Assembly (NCBI RefSeq): GCF_016786325.1
Contig: NZ_JADWYU010000174.1
Span: forward strand, 1 to 33,584
Length of the DNA: 33,584 nt
Direction of reading: 5' to 3'
From: Frankia nepalensis
Lineage (GTDB): Bacteria; Actinomycetota; Actinomycetes; Frankiales; Frankiaceae
A program made the position numbers and the translations under genes. Below, one piece after another: positions 8,557 through 16,137 of this stretch (positions are counted from its first letter, which is position 1; every line of letters starts with the position of its first letter). The notes under the pieces are model-generated. The model saw only the letters and a program-made list of their open reading frames with translations, ran no database searches and had not been told where the DNA came from.

Positions 8557-9051
8557 ATGACGCGGATCGACACACTGGTCACGCCCGAACTCGAGGCCCA
8601 GAAGGGCGTGTGGACCGACGAGCAGGCTTCCTACCCTGTGTCGGCCTCCGACATCCGCAGGTGGGCCATCGCGGTGTACTGGGGCGAGACGCCGCCGCGG
8701 ATCTACTGGGACGAGGAGTACGCCAAGTCGACCCGATGGGGCGGGATCATTGCCCCGGAGGACTTCAATCCCTTCGCCTGGGCCGTCCCGATGACCGAGC
8801 CGAGCCCGGCGGGAGCCGTCCCCGGCCAGGAGGCGAAGAAGGGCGAAAATATTCTCAATGGCGGGATGACCGAGAAGCTCGGCGCGAAGATCCGGCCAGG
8901 GGACGTCATCACGACCCGATCCCGGCTGATGCACTGGGAGGAACGCCAGGGCCGTAATGGCCTCACTCTCTACACGTACGTCGAGACCGAGTGGACCAAC
9001 CAGAACGGCGAGATCGTCAAGACCCGTGTCAAGACGACGATTCGCTACTAG
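8557..9051 (+). CDS. MaoC-like / FAS1-type dehydratase N-terminal hot-dog protein
   Basis: Single hot-dog fold protein of 164 residues, resembling the MaoC_dehydrat_N group. Marks are PVSASDIRRWAIAVYWGE, a YWDEEYAKSTRWGGIIAPEDF segment, and GEKL-type core residues GAKIRPGDVITTRSRL. Such proteins usually pair with a second hot-dog subunit to form a heteromeric enoyl-CoA hydratase, as known for ChsH1-ChsH2 in steroid side-chain breakdown. ATG 8557 follows a GAAGG ribosome site; the frame also contains earlier ATGs at 8515 and 8539 with weaker context. The canonical hydratase D-x4-H motif is not visible, so catalysis may rest with the partner at 9234. It lies 108 bp after the lipoprotein gene on the same strand. 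Confidence 0.82.
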   Translation: MTRIDTLVTPELEAQKGVWTDEQASYPVSASDIRRWAIAVYWGETPPRIYWDEEYAKSTRWGGIIAPEDFNPFAWAVPMTEPSPAGAVPGQEAKKGENILNGGMTEKLGAKIRPGDVITTRSRLMHWEERQGRNGLTLYTYVETEWTNQNGEIVKTRVKTTIRY

Positions 9052-9091
9052 CGCCGACCCCGCCAAGGGTTCGCCCTGTCTCGACGCCGGA

Positions 9092-9170
9092 CATGATCGC
9101 CGTTTCTGCCCTGGGGAGGTCGTGACCTGGCCATGTCCGCGACCTCTCCAGGGCACTATCGGCGATCATG
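9092..9170. repeat. Long imperfect inverted repeat between the two MaoC genes
   Basis: Two 31-nt arms (9092-9122 and 9140-9170) match at 27 of 31 positions, around a 17-nt loop. The outer 11 bp (CATGATCGCCG) and the inner block GAGGTCG are perfect, and a GCCCTGG block in the middle is perfect too. It would form a long stem-loop in the mRNA between two genes expected to be expressed together. It could be a mobile palindromic repeat (REP/MITE-like), an mRNA-processing or attenuation hairpin, or a terminator without a T-run. Confidence 0.8.
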
Positions 9171-9233
9171 CGTCGCAGACCAACGTTGACGGTCGAGGGA
9201 CTGGCCGGCAGCGACCTGTTAAGGACCGGTGAG

Positions 9234-9665
9234 ATGGCATACAACGTCTACTTCGAGGACGTGGCGGTCGGCCAGGAGATCCCGGCGTTTCAGCGCAAGA
9301 CCGACTTCATGAACTGGAATCGGTTCGCTGCCGTCAACGACGAGTTCTACTACATCCACATGGATGACGAGGCGGGGAAGGCGGCCGGGCAGGCCGCGGC
9401 GTTCGGCATGGGCAACCTGCGCTGGGCCTACGTGCTCAACGCCCTACGGGCCTGGATCGGCGACGAGGCGGAGGTCCGCGAGCTCGGCATGCAGTTCCGG
9501 GCGATCAACCACAAAAACGATGTTCTCACCACTGTCGGCGTTGTGACCGGGAAGAAGCAGGAGAACGGGGAGAACCTCGTAACCCTCGACATCAATGTGA
9601 TCAACCAGGACGGAGTCAAGACCTCCCCGGGTCACGCGGTGGTGTCACTGCCTACTCGCGGCTGA
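9234..9665 (+). CDS. MaoC family hydratase-like hot-dog protein
   Basis: Hot-dog protein of 143 residues, likely the catalytic partner of the MaoC-like protein at 8557. It starts MAYNVYFEDVAVGQEIPAF, the usual MaoC opening. The region VNDEFYYIHMDDEAGKAAG aligns with the hydratase motif D-x-N-P-I-H, with histidine kept but glutamate where the catalytic aspartate normally sits. FGMGNLRWAYVLNALRAWIG and LGMQFRAINHKNDVLTTVG continue the fold. ATG 9234 follows AAGGA; the frame extends up to 9168, inside the inverted repeat, which argues for the later start. The role is probably hydration of an enoyl-CoA together with the upstream protein. The Asp-to-Glu change may be normal for this subgroup or may mark altered chemistry. 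Confidence 0.85.
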   Translation: MAYNVYFEDVAVGQEIPAFQRKTDFMNWNRFAAVNDEFYYIHMDDEAGKAAGQAAAFGMGNLRWAYVLNALRAWIGDEAEVRELGMQFRAINHKNDVLTTVGVVTGKKQENGENLVTLDINVINQDGVKTSPGHAVVSLPTRG

Positions 9666-9984
9666 GCTCGTGCCATACCCGGCGACGTTCGTCCTGTGCC
9701 CGCGTGCGGCCGTGTGCTCGTCCTGTCCGACGTCACGGGGAATCGTGTCCGACACCAGAGCCAGGACCAGCGCCGTTCGGCGACCCTGATGACTGACAGG
9801 ACGCCCGGGATCTTCCGGGTGTCTGGCACGAGGCGGAGAGGGGTGGCGGGGGTGCCGCTCTGCCCGTTCGTCGACGGGGCAGACATTGCCCGCGGTAGCG
9901 TTGGCCGCGGCGTCCGCTTCCTGCCCGGGATGTTCGTCCGTATGCCGGCGCGTCGGTGAGGCCCACGCGCGGCGCTGTTCTCGG
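9666..9984. other. Convergent intergenic region, 319 bp
   Basis: Lies between the ends of the MaoC and SnoaL-like genes. No gene is supported. It holds the hairpin at 9800-9823 and an 11-bp dyad GTGTCCGACAC in the 9745-9756 region. Confidence 0.4.
9800..9823. terminator. Candidate hairpin terminator between convergent genes
   Basis: GACGCCCGG (9800-9808) pairs with CCGGGTGTC (9815-9823), nine pairs including one G-U, around the loop GATCTT. There is no T-run, as is common in GC-rich actinobacteria. Its place between two gene ends supports a terminator role. Confidence 0.45.
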
Positions 9985-10452
9985 TTATGTCGATGGCATG
10001 GTGGCGAGCAGCGCCGGCAGTTGTCCCAGCGCGTGGGCGATGCCGAGGGTGTGCTGGTATTCGCGCCATTCGGTGATGAGGCCGTCCCGGACGCGGAGCA
10101 CGCCGATGAACGGGGCCGAGGCGCGGCGGCCGGTGGTGGTGACGGTTCCGGCCAGTTCGTACTCGACGATGATCACCTCCGGGTCGGTGGTCTCGTGGAT
10201 CGCCACCTCCCGGCATTCCTCGAAACGGACCGGCAGGGCGGCCCGGCCGGCCGCGGCGAAGGCCAGGAACTCCTTTCGCCCGTGGAAGCGTCGCGGATGA
10301 CCCGGCGCGGCGAACGGCGTCTCGACGACGGCGTCCTCGGCGAGCAGGCTGTCCGCCGTGTCCGTGCCGTTGGCGAGCCACTGCCGCCACATGCACGCGA
10401 AGACCTCCCGCGGAGTCCTCGGGCCTGTCGTGGTCCCAGCCTGTGCGCCCAT
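9985..10452 (-). CDS. SnoaL-like / NTF2-fold protein
   Basis: Small cone-fold protein of 155 residues. It has the SnoaL pattern: an N-terminal helix (TPREVFACMWRQWLANG), DSLLAEDAVVETPFAAPGHPRRFHGRKEFLAFAAAG, then strands ending IGVLRVRDGLITEWREYQ. Family members are isomerases, cyclases, hydrolases or ligand-binding proteins; ketosteroid isomerase shares the fold. ATG 10452 follows GGAGGG; an ATG nine codons upstream would run into the first operator-like site. The gene is divergent from the TetR gene and probably under its control. An enzymatic role on a pathway intermediate is plausible, but the catalytic residues cannot be assigned. Confidence 0.8.
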   Translation of the reverse strand: MGAQAGTTTGPRTPREVFACMWRQWLANGTDTADSLLAEDAVVETPFAAPGHPRRFHGRKEFLAFAAAGRAALPVRFEECREVAIHETTDPEVIIVEYELAGTVTTTGRRASAPFIGVLRVRDGLITEWREYQHTLGIAHALGQLPALLATMPST

Positions 10453-10479
10453 CGCGGGCTCCCTCCGTGGCAGTAACAT

Positions 10480-10518
10480 GAGTGCGTACTCGATTTAGAA
10501 AAGTAAGAGTGGTCACTC
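10480..10518. promoter_or_regulatory. Twin operator-like dyads in the SnoaL/TetR divergent spacer
   Basis: GAGTGCGTACTC (10480-10491) and GAGTGGTCACTC (10507-10518) match at 9 of 12 bases and are 27 bp apart. They are themselves nested in an outer inverted repeat, AACATGAGTG (10475-10484) with CACTCATGTT (10514-10523). Two similar dyads in a 90-bp divergent spacer are the expected arrangement for the adjacent TetR protein controlling both genes. Confidence 0.65.
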
Positions 10519-10542
10519 ATGTTGTCAACGGGGGAGGCCGCG

Positions 10543-11175
10543 ATGACGCCACCGGGGCCGCCCGGGGGGGCGGGCAAGGCGGACGGCGCGCCGGCGCCGC
10601 GGGCCGACGCCCGGCGCAACCGGGCCCGCATCCTCGCCGCCGCGGCCGAGGTGTTCGCCGAGCGGGGCGCGTCGGCGACGACCGAGGAGGTCGCCCGCCG
10701 CGCGGGGGTGGCGATCGGAACGGTCTTCCGGCACTTTCCGACGAAGGACGACCTTCTCGCGGCGATCATGAAGGACCTGTTGGAACGGCTCACCGCCGAG
10801 GTGGGCGCCCTGGCGTCCGCGGGTGATCCGCGCACCGCGCTGTTCGGCTTCTTCACCCGCCTGGTCGCGCAGGCGGCGGCGCGGAAGACCGTCGTCGAGC
10901 TGCTGTCCCGGTCCGGCGTCGAGGTCCAGGCCGCGCAGCCGCTGCAGGCGCTGCGCGCCGGGATCGGCGAGTTGCTGACGCTGGGCCAGCGGTCCGCGGC
11001 GATCCGCGAGGACGCGCGGATCGACGAGGTGATGGCGTTGCTGACCAGCACCTGCCAGGGGGCGCTGCGGGCCGGCTGGGACGACGACCTGCAACGCCGC
11101 ACCCTCGCTGTCATCTTCGACGGGCTTCGGCCGCGAGCCTCGCTGGAGGTCCGGCCCGCGAACACCGGCGACTGA
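10543..11175 (+). CDS. TetR family transcriptional regulator
   Basis: One-component regulator of 210 residues. The N-terminal HTH is clear: RADARRNRARILAAAAEVF, then TTEEVARRAGVAIGTVFRHF and PTKDDLLAAIM. The C-terminal helices form the ligand-binding and dimer domain, of unknown specificity. ATG 10543 is chosen because GGGGGAGG ends about six bases upstream; the in-frame ATG at 10519 directly abuts the second operator-like dyad and lacks a ribosome site. It is divergent from the SnoaL-like gene with two dyads between, so autoregulation and repression of that gene are likely. It may also control the esterase gene 417 bp downstream. Confidence 0.92.
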   Translation: MTPPGPPGGAGKADGAPAPRADARRNRARILAAAAEVFAERGASATTEEVARRAGVAIGTVFRHFPTKDDLLAAIMKDLLERLTAEVGALASAGDPRTALFGFFTRLVAQAAARKTVVELLSRSGVEVQAAQPLQALRAGIGELLTLGQRSAAIREDARIDEVMALLTSTCQGALRAGWDDDLQRRTLAVIFDGLRPRASLEVRPANTGD

Positions 11176-11592
11176 CAACCCTTCCGCGTGGAGCCCGCTG
11201 GAGGGAAACCTCGTGACCGGTGAGCGGTGCGGCCCCGGCGAGCGGCTGGTCATGACCTGTGGGGTGTTCGACCATGATCCCAGACGCCATGGTGCCGAAA
11301 ACCTCCTGGCTTGGCACCACAGCCGATGGACCGATCCCAGGACCAGCCAGCGACCAGTGACCAGCGGCCAGCGATGTTCCATCGCCCCACGCGGCCGGGC
11401 AACGCCGGATCCCGGAACTAAAGGAGAGATCAGACGCGAGCCCTCACCTCGTGCCCGCCATATGGCGGGACATTGCCGCCAGCCGGCGCCTGTCGCCACC
11501 ACGGCGAACGGGTCAGCATGGTGTCGGCCGTCACAGCCGACGGGGGTGGCGCCGGTGCACGGCCACGACGTATCCGGAGCATGAGGAGAGTC
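11176..11592. other. Intergenic region, 417 bp, repeat-rich
   Basis: No gene is supported. It contains a nine-pair hairpin (11290-11298 with 11311-11319, one G-U) that may end the TetR transcript. It also has a run of degenerate ACCAG/CCAGCG units at about 11341-11374 and the perfect palindrome at 11454-11469 before the esterase gene. Confidence 0.45.
11454..11469. promoter_or_regulatory. 16-bp perfect palindrome upstream of the esterase gene
   Basis: CCCGCCAT is followed by ATGGCGGG without a spacer. It lies 123 bp before the esterase ATG. Its symmetry and position suit an operator; the regulator could be the TetR or PucR protein on either side, which is inference. Confidence 0.4.
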
Positions 11593-12660
11593 ATGACCAT
11601 CGCGCCAGCTGACCGAGACGCGACGCCCGACGAGGCGGGCCGGGCCGCAACGGTGTCGGCTGGAGCGGTGGGCCCGCCACCGCCGTTCGACGTGGAGCTC
11701 GCCGCGGGTCTCGAGGCGTTCGGGTTCTCGGTGGACGCGCCGTTCTCGGCCGAGGATCTCCTTACCCAGACCCGTTCCGGCGCCGCGCTCTTCACGGTCC
11801 CCGACGAGGTCCTGACCGGGAACGGCGCGTTCGCCGTCGAGGACCGTCTGGTTCCCGGCCCGCCGGGCGCTCCGGAGGTCTCGCTGCTCATCAGCCGTCC
11901 GGCCAAGGACGCCGCTGCTCCCGCCGCCGCCGACAGGCTGCTGCCCGCGGTCTACTTCATGCACGGCGGCGGAATGATCATCGGAAACAACCGGCTGGGT
12001 ATCTCGGAGATCCAGGAGTGGTCACGGGAGCTCGGCGGGCTGGTCGGGATCTCGGTCGAGTACCGGCTCGCTCCGGAGAACCCGCACCCCGCGCCGGTCG
12101 AGGACTGCTATGCCGGGCTGCTGTGGACCGTCGAGCACGCCGACGAGCTGGGCATCGACCCGAACCGGATCGTCATTGCCGGGACGAGCGCCGGCGGCGG
12201 CCTGTGCGCGGCGGTCGCGCTGCTCGCCCGCGACCGAGGCGGCCCCACGGTGGCCGGGCAGCTGCTGATGTGCCCGATGCTCGACGACCGCAACGACACG
12301 GTGTCGGCGGTGCAGATGGCCGGGCGCGGCGTGTGGGACCGCGCCGCGAACGAGGTCGGCTGGCGTTCCCTGCTGGGCGACCTGCGCGGCGGTCCGGACG
12401 TGTCGCCGTACGCGGCGCCCGCGCGCGCCGAGGACCTGTCGAACCTGCCGCCGGCCTTCGTCGATGTCGGGTCGGCGGAGACGTTCCGGGACGAGGACGT
12501 CGCCTACGCGTCCCGGATCTGGCGGGCCGGCGGCCAGGCGGAGCTGCACGTGTGGCCGGGCGGTTTTCACGGCTTCGACGGCCTGGCCCCGCACGCGACG
12601 CTGTCGCGGCAGGCGAGGGCTGCCCGGCTGGCGTGGCTGCGCCGGATCATCGCCGACTGA
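11593..12660 (+). CDS. Alpha/beta hydrolase, HSL-type (family IV) esterase
   Basis: Carboxylesterase of 355 residues, probably cytosolic because no signal peptide is seen. The oxyanion-hole motif HGGG is at 124-127 and the nucleophile elbow GTSAGGG places serine at 199. The acid lies in DVGSAETFRDED (E296 or D300), and the base is H326 in GGFHGF. VEYRLAPENPHPAPVEDCYA is the classic segment of this family. ATG 11593 follows GAGGAGAG; longer in-frame starts exist but run back across the palindrome region. It likely hydrolyses an ester or lactone of a small hydrophobic acid. The next gene is a PucR-type regulator. Confidence 0.93.
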   Translation: MTIAPADRDATPDEAGRAATVSAGAVGPPPPFDVELAAGLEAFGFSVDAPFSAEDLLTQTRSGAALFTVPDEVLTGNGAFAVEDRLVPGPPGAPEVSLLISRPAKDAAAPAAADRLLPAVYFMHGGGMIIGNNRLGISEIQEWSRELGGLVGISVEYRLAPENPHPAPVEDCYAGLLWTVEHADELGIDPNRIVIAGTSAGGGLCAAVALLARDRGGPTVAGQLLMCPMLDDRNDTVSAVQMAGRGVWDRAANEVGWRSLLGDLRGGPDVSPYAAPARAEDLSNLPPAFVDVGSAETFRDEDVAYASRIWRAGGQAELHVWPGGFHGFDGLAPHATLSRQARAARLAWLRRIIAD

Positions 12661-12666
12661 GGCGCG

Positions 12667-12715
12667 TGTTCGAGCGGGCGCGTCCGGCGATGTTCGAGCG
12701 GGTCGGGTCCGGCGA
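12667..12715 (+). repeat. Tandem near-duplication of 24/25 bp after the esterase gene
   Basis: TGTTCGAGCGGG followed by a variable 3-4 nt and GTCCGGCGA occurs at 12667-12690 and again at 12691-12715. It starts six bases after the esterase stop. It may be a recent slippage duplication in non-coding DNA. Confidence 0.65.
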
Positions 12716-12750
12716 TTGAGCCGGCCAGGCCACGGCGGCACGATGGACCG

Positions 12751-13797
12751 GTGAAGGAGCTCGCGGGTCGGCTGGTCGCGCTGGACCCGGATGCCGCCGC
12801 GGCTGTCCGCGTGATCGCGTACTTCGACCGTCTCGTCGAGGGCCGCGCCGGGCTCGAGACGATCGTGCGGGGCGCGGCCGTGCTGTCCGGCTGCCCGGCT
12901 CGTCTCGACGACGCGTCCCGCCACATCCACCTGGAGGTGGACAGCGAAGGCACGCGGCGGGACCGGCCGACGCCGCCGCGGCCCGAGTGGATGCGCGCCC
13001 CGGTGGTCCCGGGCGCGGACAGCACACTGTGGCTGGAGCGGGCGGGCCCGCCTAACGCCGTCGACGCGATGGTGCTGGAACGGGCCGCCGCTGCCGCGCG
13101 CGGCGCGCTCGAGCGGACGAGCGGGCGAACCAGGCCGAGCGGGCCGGCGGACGGCCCCGCCGCCGTCGAGGTCCTCATCGACGGGTCGCTTCCGGAGAGC
13201 GTCCGGGTTCGGGCGGCCGCCCAGCTCGGCCTGGGCGCGGCCAGCCGTGCTCGGGCGATCGCCCTCGAGGACGGGAAGGCGGTCATCCGGGCGGTGGCCG
13301 AGGCCGCCGACGAGGACCCGACCGCCGGGGACCTGCGCGAAGGCGGCCGGCGAGCCGGGATCGGGCCGGCGGTCGCGGTCGCCGACCTGCCGTCGTCGTG
13401 GGCCGCGGCCCAGACGGCGCTGCGCCTGACGGCCGAGGGTACGGCGCGCGATCCGGGCCCTCGGGTGGTCCACGCGGACGACCTCGGCGGTCTCGCCGTC
13501 CTCGCGAGCGCCGTCGGCCCGGACACGCGGCCCGTGCCGGACGTGCTCGCCCTCGAACGGGCGGCCCAGGCGGCCGGCTGGATGCTGCAGACGCTCGACG
13601 CCGTCGCGGCCAGCCCGAGCATGCGGGCCGCCGCCGCGGCGCTCACCATGCACCACTCCACGCTGCAGGACCGGTTCGCCCAGGCCGAACGCCTGCTCGG
13701 CTGGTCGCTGCACGATCCCCAGGGCAGGCTGCGGCTCCAGCTCGCGCTCGCCCTGCGCAGGCTGCACCGCAATCCTCCGGGACACCGGCCGGGCTGA
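12751..13797 (+). CDS. PucR/CdaR-type transcriptional regulator
   Basis: Predicted regulator of 348 residues. The C-terminal part reads AAAALTMHHSTLQDRFAQAERLLGWSLHDPQGRLRLQLALALRRL, which matches the HTH found at the end of PucR/CdaR proteins. The preceding region (VRAAAQLGLGAAS..., WAAAQTALRLTAEG) resembles their GGDEF-like sensory domain. The first 120 residues may be a degenerate GAF-like domain. It starts at GTG 12751 with a poor ribosome site and has no internal methionine near the N-terminus. Such proteins commonly activate catabolic genes; the alcohol-dehydrogenase gene 170 bp downstream or the preceding esterase gene are candidate targets. Confidence 0.78.
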   Translation: MKELAGRLVALDPDAAAAVRVIAYFDRLVEGRAGLETIVRGAAVLSGCPARLDDASRHIHLEVDSEGTRRDRPTPPRPEWMRAPVVPGADSTLWLERAGPPNAVDAMVLERAAAAARGALERTSGRTRPSGPADGPAAVEVLIDGSLPESVRVRAAAQLGLGAASRARAIALEDGKAVIRAVAEAADEDPTAGDLREGGRRAGIGPAVAVADLPSSWAAAQTALRLTAEGTARDPGPRVVHADDLGGLAVLASAVGPDTRPVPDVLALERAAQAAGWMLQTLDAVAASPSMRAAAAALTMHHSTLQDRFAQAERLLGWSLHDPQGRLRLQLALALRRLHRNPPGHRPG

Positions 13798-13882
13798 CCG
13801 GAGGCCGCATGATCGTCGCGATCGTGCGGGTGGCGGCGACCGGGTGACCGAGGCTGGCACCGCCGCGGAGCCATTCTCAAAC

Positions 13883-13912
13883 TTGGCGTCAACGTTGAGA
13901 TTCGTCTAGGGT
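13883..13912 (+). promoter_or_regulatory. Candidate promoter with internal palindrome, alcohol-dehydrogenase gene
   Basis: TTGGCG (13883-13888) and TAGGGT (13907-13912) are separated by 18 bp and resemble the TTGAC/TAGRRT pattern of actinobacterial vegetative promoters. The perfect 10-bp palindrome TCAACGTTGA (13889-13898) fills the spacer, where a bound regulator would block polymerase. Because the -10 overlaps the GTG at 13911, that codon is unlikely to be the translation start. Confidence 0.55.
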
Positions 13913-13967
13913 GACGGCACCGACCGACGGCCTGGCGACGGCCATTCACGAGATGGGTGACGGCCAG

Positions 13968-15083
13968 ATGGTCACTGCGCGCGCGGCGATGCTCTTCGGC
14001 CCAGGCGAGGACTTCAAGATCGAGACGGTGGAGATCGACGGCCCTGGGGCCGGCGAGGTCCTGATCGACGTGCGGGCGTGCGGGCTGTGTCATTCGGACG
14101 AGCACGTGCGTACCGGAGACATGCCGCTGCCGCACTACCCGGTGATCTGTGGCCATGAGGGCGCCGGCGAGGTGGTCGAGGTCGGCCCGGGTGTCACCGC
14201 GGTGCGGCCCGGCGACCACGTGGCGCTGTCGTTCGTGCCGTCGTGTGGCGCCTGCCCACTGTGCCGGACGGGCCGGGCGTTCCTGTGCAACGAGGGCGCC
14301 AAGCTGTTCAACGTCGGGATGATGACCGACGGGCGGATCGCGCATCGGGTCGGCGGGGAGCCGGCCGCCCGGTACGCGCAGTTGGGCGCGTTCTCCGAGC
14401 GTCAGCTGCTGGCCGAGTCGTCGGTCGTCCGGATCGACCCGGACGTGCCCTGGACCGTCGCCGCGCTCGTGTCATGCGGCGTGGCGACAGGGTTCGGCTC
14501 GGCGGTCCATCGGGCCGAGGTGAAGCCGGGGGACGCCGTCGCCGTCCTGGGCATCGGCGGTATCGGTGCCAGCGCCGTCCAGGGCGCGCGTATCGCGGGA
14601 GCACGACAGATCTTCGCGGTCGATCCGGTGGAGTTCAAGCGCGAGCAGGCGCTGCGTTTCGGGGCCACCCACGCGTTCGCGTCCCTGGACGAGGCCGCGG
14701 AAGAGATCAGGCGACTGACCGCCGGGGCGATGTGTGACTCGGTTATCTGCACGTTCTCGGTGATGAGGTCGGAGCTGCTGGAACCTGCGCTGGGCCTGAC
14801 CGGGAAGGACGGCACCTGTGTCATCACCGCGGTCGCGCCGGCCAAGCAGCGGCAGGTGGACGTCAACCTGTTCACGTTCGCGATGCTGAACAAGCAGATC
14901 CGCGGTTGCCTTTATGGCTCGCAAAGCCCCCGGGTAGCCATTCCGCGGCTTCTCGACCTGTATCGCGCCGGTACCCTGAAGATCGACGAACTCATTACCA
15001 GGACGTACACCCTCGACCAGGTGAACGACGGCTATGCCGATCTGGAGGCCGGCCGGATCCTCCGTGGGGCCATCGTCATCTGA
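13968..15083 (+). CDS. Zinc-dependent alcohol dehydrogenase (MDR, NDMA-dependent type)
   Basis: Medium-chain dehydrogenase of about 371 residues. The catalytic zinc site is seen in CGLCHSDEH and GHEGAGEVVEVG, the structural zinc site in CGACPLCRTGRAFLC, and the nucleotide fold in VAVLGIGGIGASAVQGARIAGA. The insert GMMTDGRIAHRVGG and AQLGAFSE recalls the mycobacterial/actinobacterial group that uses a tightly bound NAD with the artificial acceptor NDMA. ATG 13968 is chosen from family starts and because the likely -10 box covers GTG 13911; ATG 13953 is also possible. It would oxidise an alcohol or hydroxyl intermediate to the aldehyde or ketone. It begins a plus-strand run that continues with an LLM oxidoreductase. 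Confidence 0.9.
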   Translation: MVTARAAMLFGPGEDFKIETVEIDGPGAGEVLIDVRACGLCHSDEHVRTGDMPLPHYPVICGHEGAGEVVEVGPGVTAVRPGDHVALSFVPSCGACPLCRTGRAFLCNEGAKLFNVGMMTDGRIAHRVGGEPAARYAQLGAFSERQLLAESSVVRIDPDVPWTVAALVSCGVATGFGSAVHRAEVKPGDAVAVLGIGGIGASAVQGARIAGARQIFAVDPVEFKREQALRFGATHAFASLDEAAEEIRRLTAGAMCDSVICTFSVMRSELLEPALGLTGKDGTCVITAVAPAKQRQVDVNLFTFAMLNKQIRGCLYGSQSPRVAIPRLLDLYRAGTLKIDELITRTYTLDQVNDGYADLEAGRILRGAIVI

Positions 15084-15164
15084 GATGCTGGATTCCCCGC
15101 GGCGGCCTTCCGGTTCCGTCGCCGCGGCGCGAGGCGGAGCCGCATGTTCAGTGGAGGACTTGAC

Positions 15165-16025
15165 GTGAATCTTTCCGGCGTCGGTGTGTGGAGCCAGCAG
15201 TTGCGGTACGGCGACCCGGCCGAGTCCGCCGAGGCGGCCGCGGAGCTCGAGGAACTCGGGTTCGGCGCTCTGTGGATCCCGGACATGGGCGGTCCGATGT
15301 TCGGGGCTGTCGAGAACCTGCTCGCGGCGACGAGCCGGGTCGTGGTGGCGACCGGCGTGCTGAACCTGTGGAACTGCGCGGCGGCCGAGGCGGCGGCGTC
15401 GTACGCGTCGTCGTCGGCCGCCCATGGCGACCGTTTTCTGCTGGGCGTCGGGGTGAGTCACGCGGTGGCGGTCGACGCGGGGGAGCCCGGCCGGTACCGG
15501 CGGCCGTTGACGGCGATGGCGACGTTCCTGGACGGTCTCGATACCGCGGACCCGCCTGTTCCGGTGGACCGGAGGGTCCTGGCCGCGCTCGGTCCGCGGA
15601 TGCTGGAGCTTGCCGCGAAGCGGGCCCGGGGGGTGCATCCCTATCTGGTCACGCCCGAGCACACCCGGCGCGCCCGGGAGGCGGTGGGACGGGACGCGCT
15701 GGTGCTTCCGGAGCAGGCGGTGATCCTGTGCGCCACGGCGGACGAAGCGCATGCCATCGGTGGCGCCTGGCTGCGGGGCTACCTTTCGCTTCCGAACTAT
15801 GCCAACAGCCTGGTGCGATTGGGATACGCACCGGAGGAGGTGCGGTCCGTGAGCGACCGCGTGTTCGACGCGATGATCGCGTGGGGCGACGAGGACGCGA
15901 TCATGCGGCGGGTACGCGAGCACCACGCCGCTGGCGCTGACCAGGTGGCCCTGCAGGTGCTCACCGCCGATCAGCGTGCCTTCCCGCGGGAGGAATGGCG
16001 CCGGCTCGCCGCCGCGCTGCCGTAG
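15165..16025 (+). CDS. LLM-class F420-dependent oxidoreductase (TIGR03620-like)
   Basis: Luciferase-like TIM barrel of 286 residues. GVGVWSQQLRYGDPAESAEA, ELEELGFGALWIPDMGG, RVVVATGVLNLWN and RFLLGVGVSHAVAVD match the MSMEG_4141-type F420 group. LGPRMLELAAKRARGVHPYLVTPEHT follows in the C-terminal half. GTG 15165 is preferred since GTGGAGG lies seven bases upstream; an in-frame ATG at 15144 has no such site. It follows the alcohol dehydrogenase by 81 bp, so the two are probably co-transcribed and may act in sequence on the same carbonyl or unsaturated intermediate. Cofactor F420 is inferred from family; the substrate is unknown. Confidence 0.88.
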   Translation: MNLSGVGVWSQQLRYGDPAESAEAAAELEELGFGALWIPDMGGPMFGAVENLLAATSRVVVATGVLNLWNCAAAEAAASYASSSAAHGDRFLLGVGVSHAVAVDAGEPGRYRRPLTAMATFLDGLDTADPPVPVDRRVLAALGPRMLELAAKRARGVHPYLVTPEHTRRAREAVGRDALVLPEQAVILCATADEAHAIGGAWLRGYLSLPNYANSLVRLGYAPEEVRSVSDRVFDAMIAWGDEDAIMRRVREHHAAGADQVALQVLTADQRAFPREEWRRLAAALP

Positions 16026-16137
16026 GCGCCCTGGGCCACGGCGCCGGGCTCGGGCGGACGAGACGGCGTCTCTTCCGCCGTGACGCAGATCCCGCGTAAG
16101 TACCGCCGGTATGTTTCCGCGCAGATGGGAGAAATCG

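Noticed and set aside
9052-9233. Small gene or tRNA between the MaoC genes
   Set aside because: No cloverleaf or coding pattern; the structure is explained by the long inverted repeat.
12567-14345. Long minus-strand frames opposite the PucR and ADH genes
   Set aside because: Low-complexity Arg/Ala/Pro translations without domain marks; the plus strand has convincing proteins.
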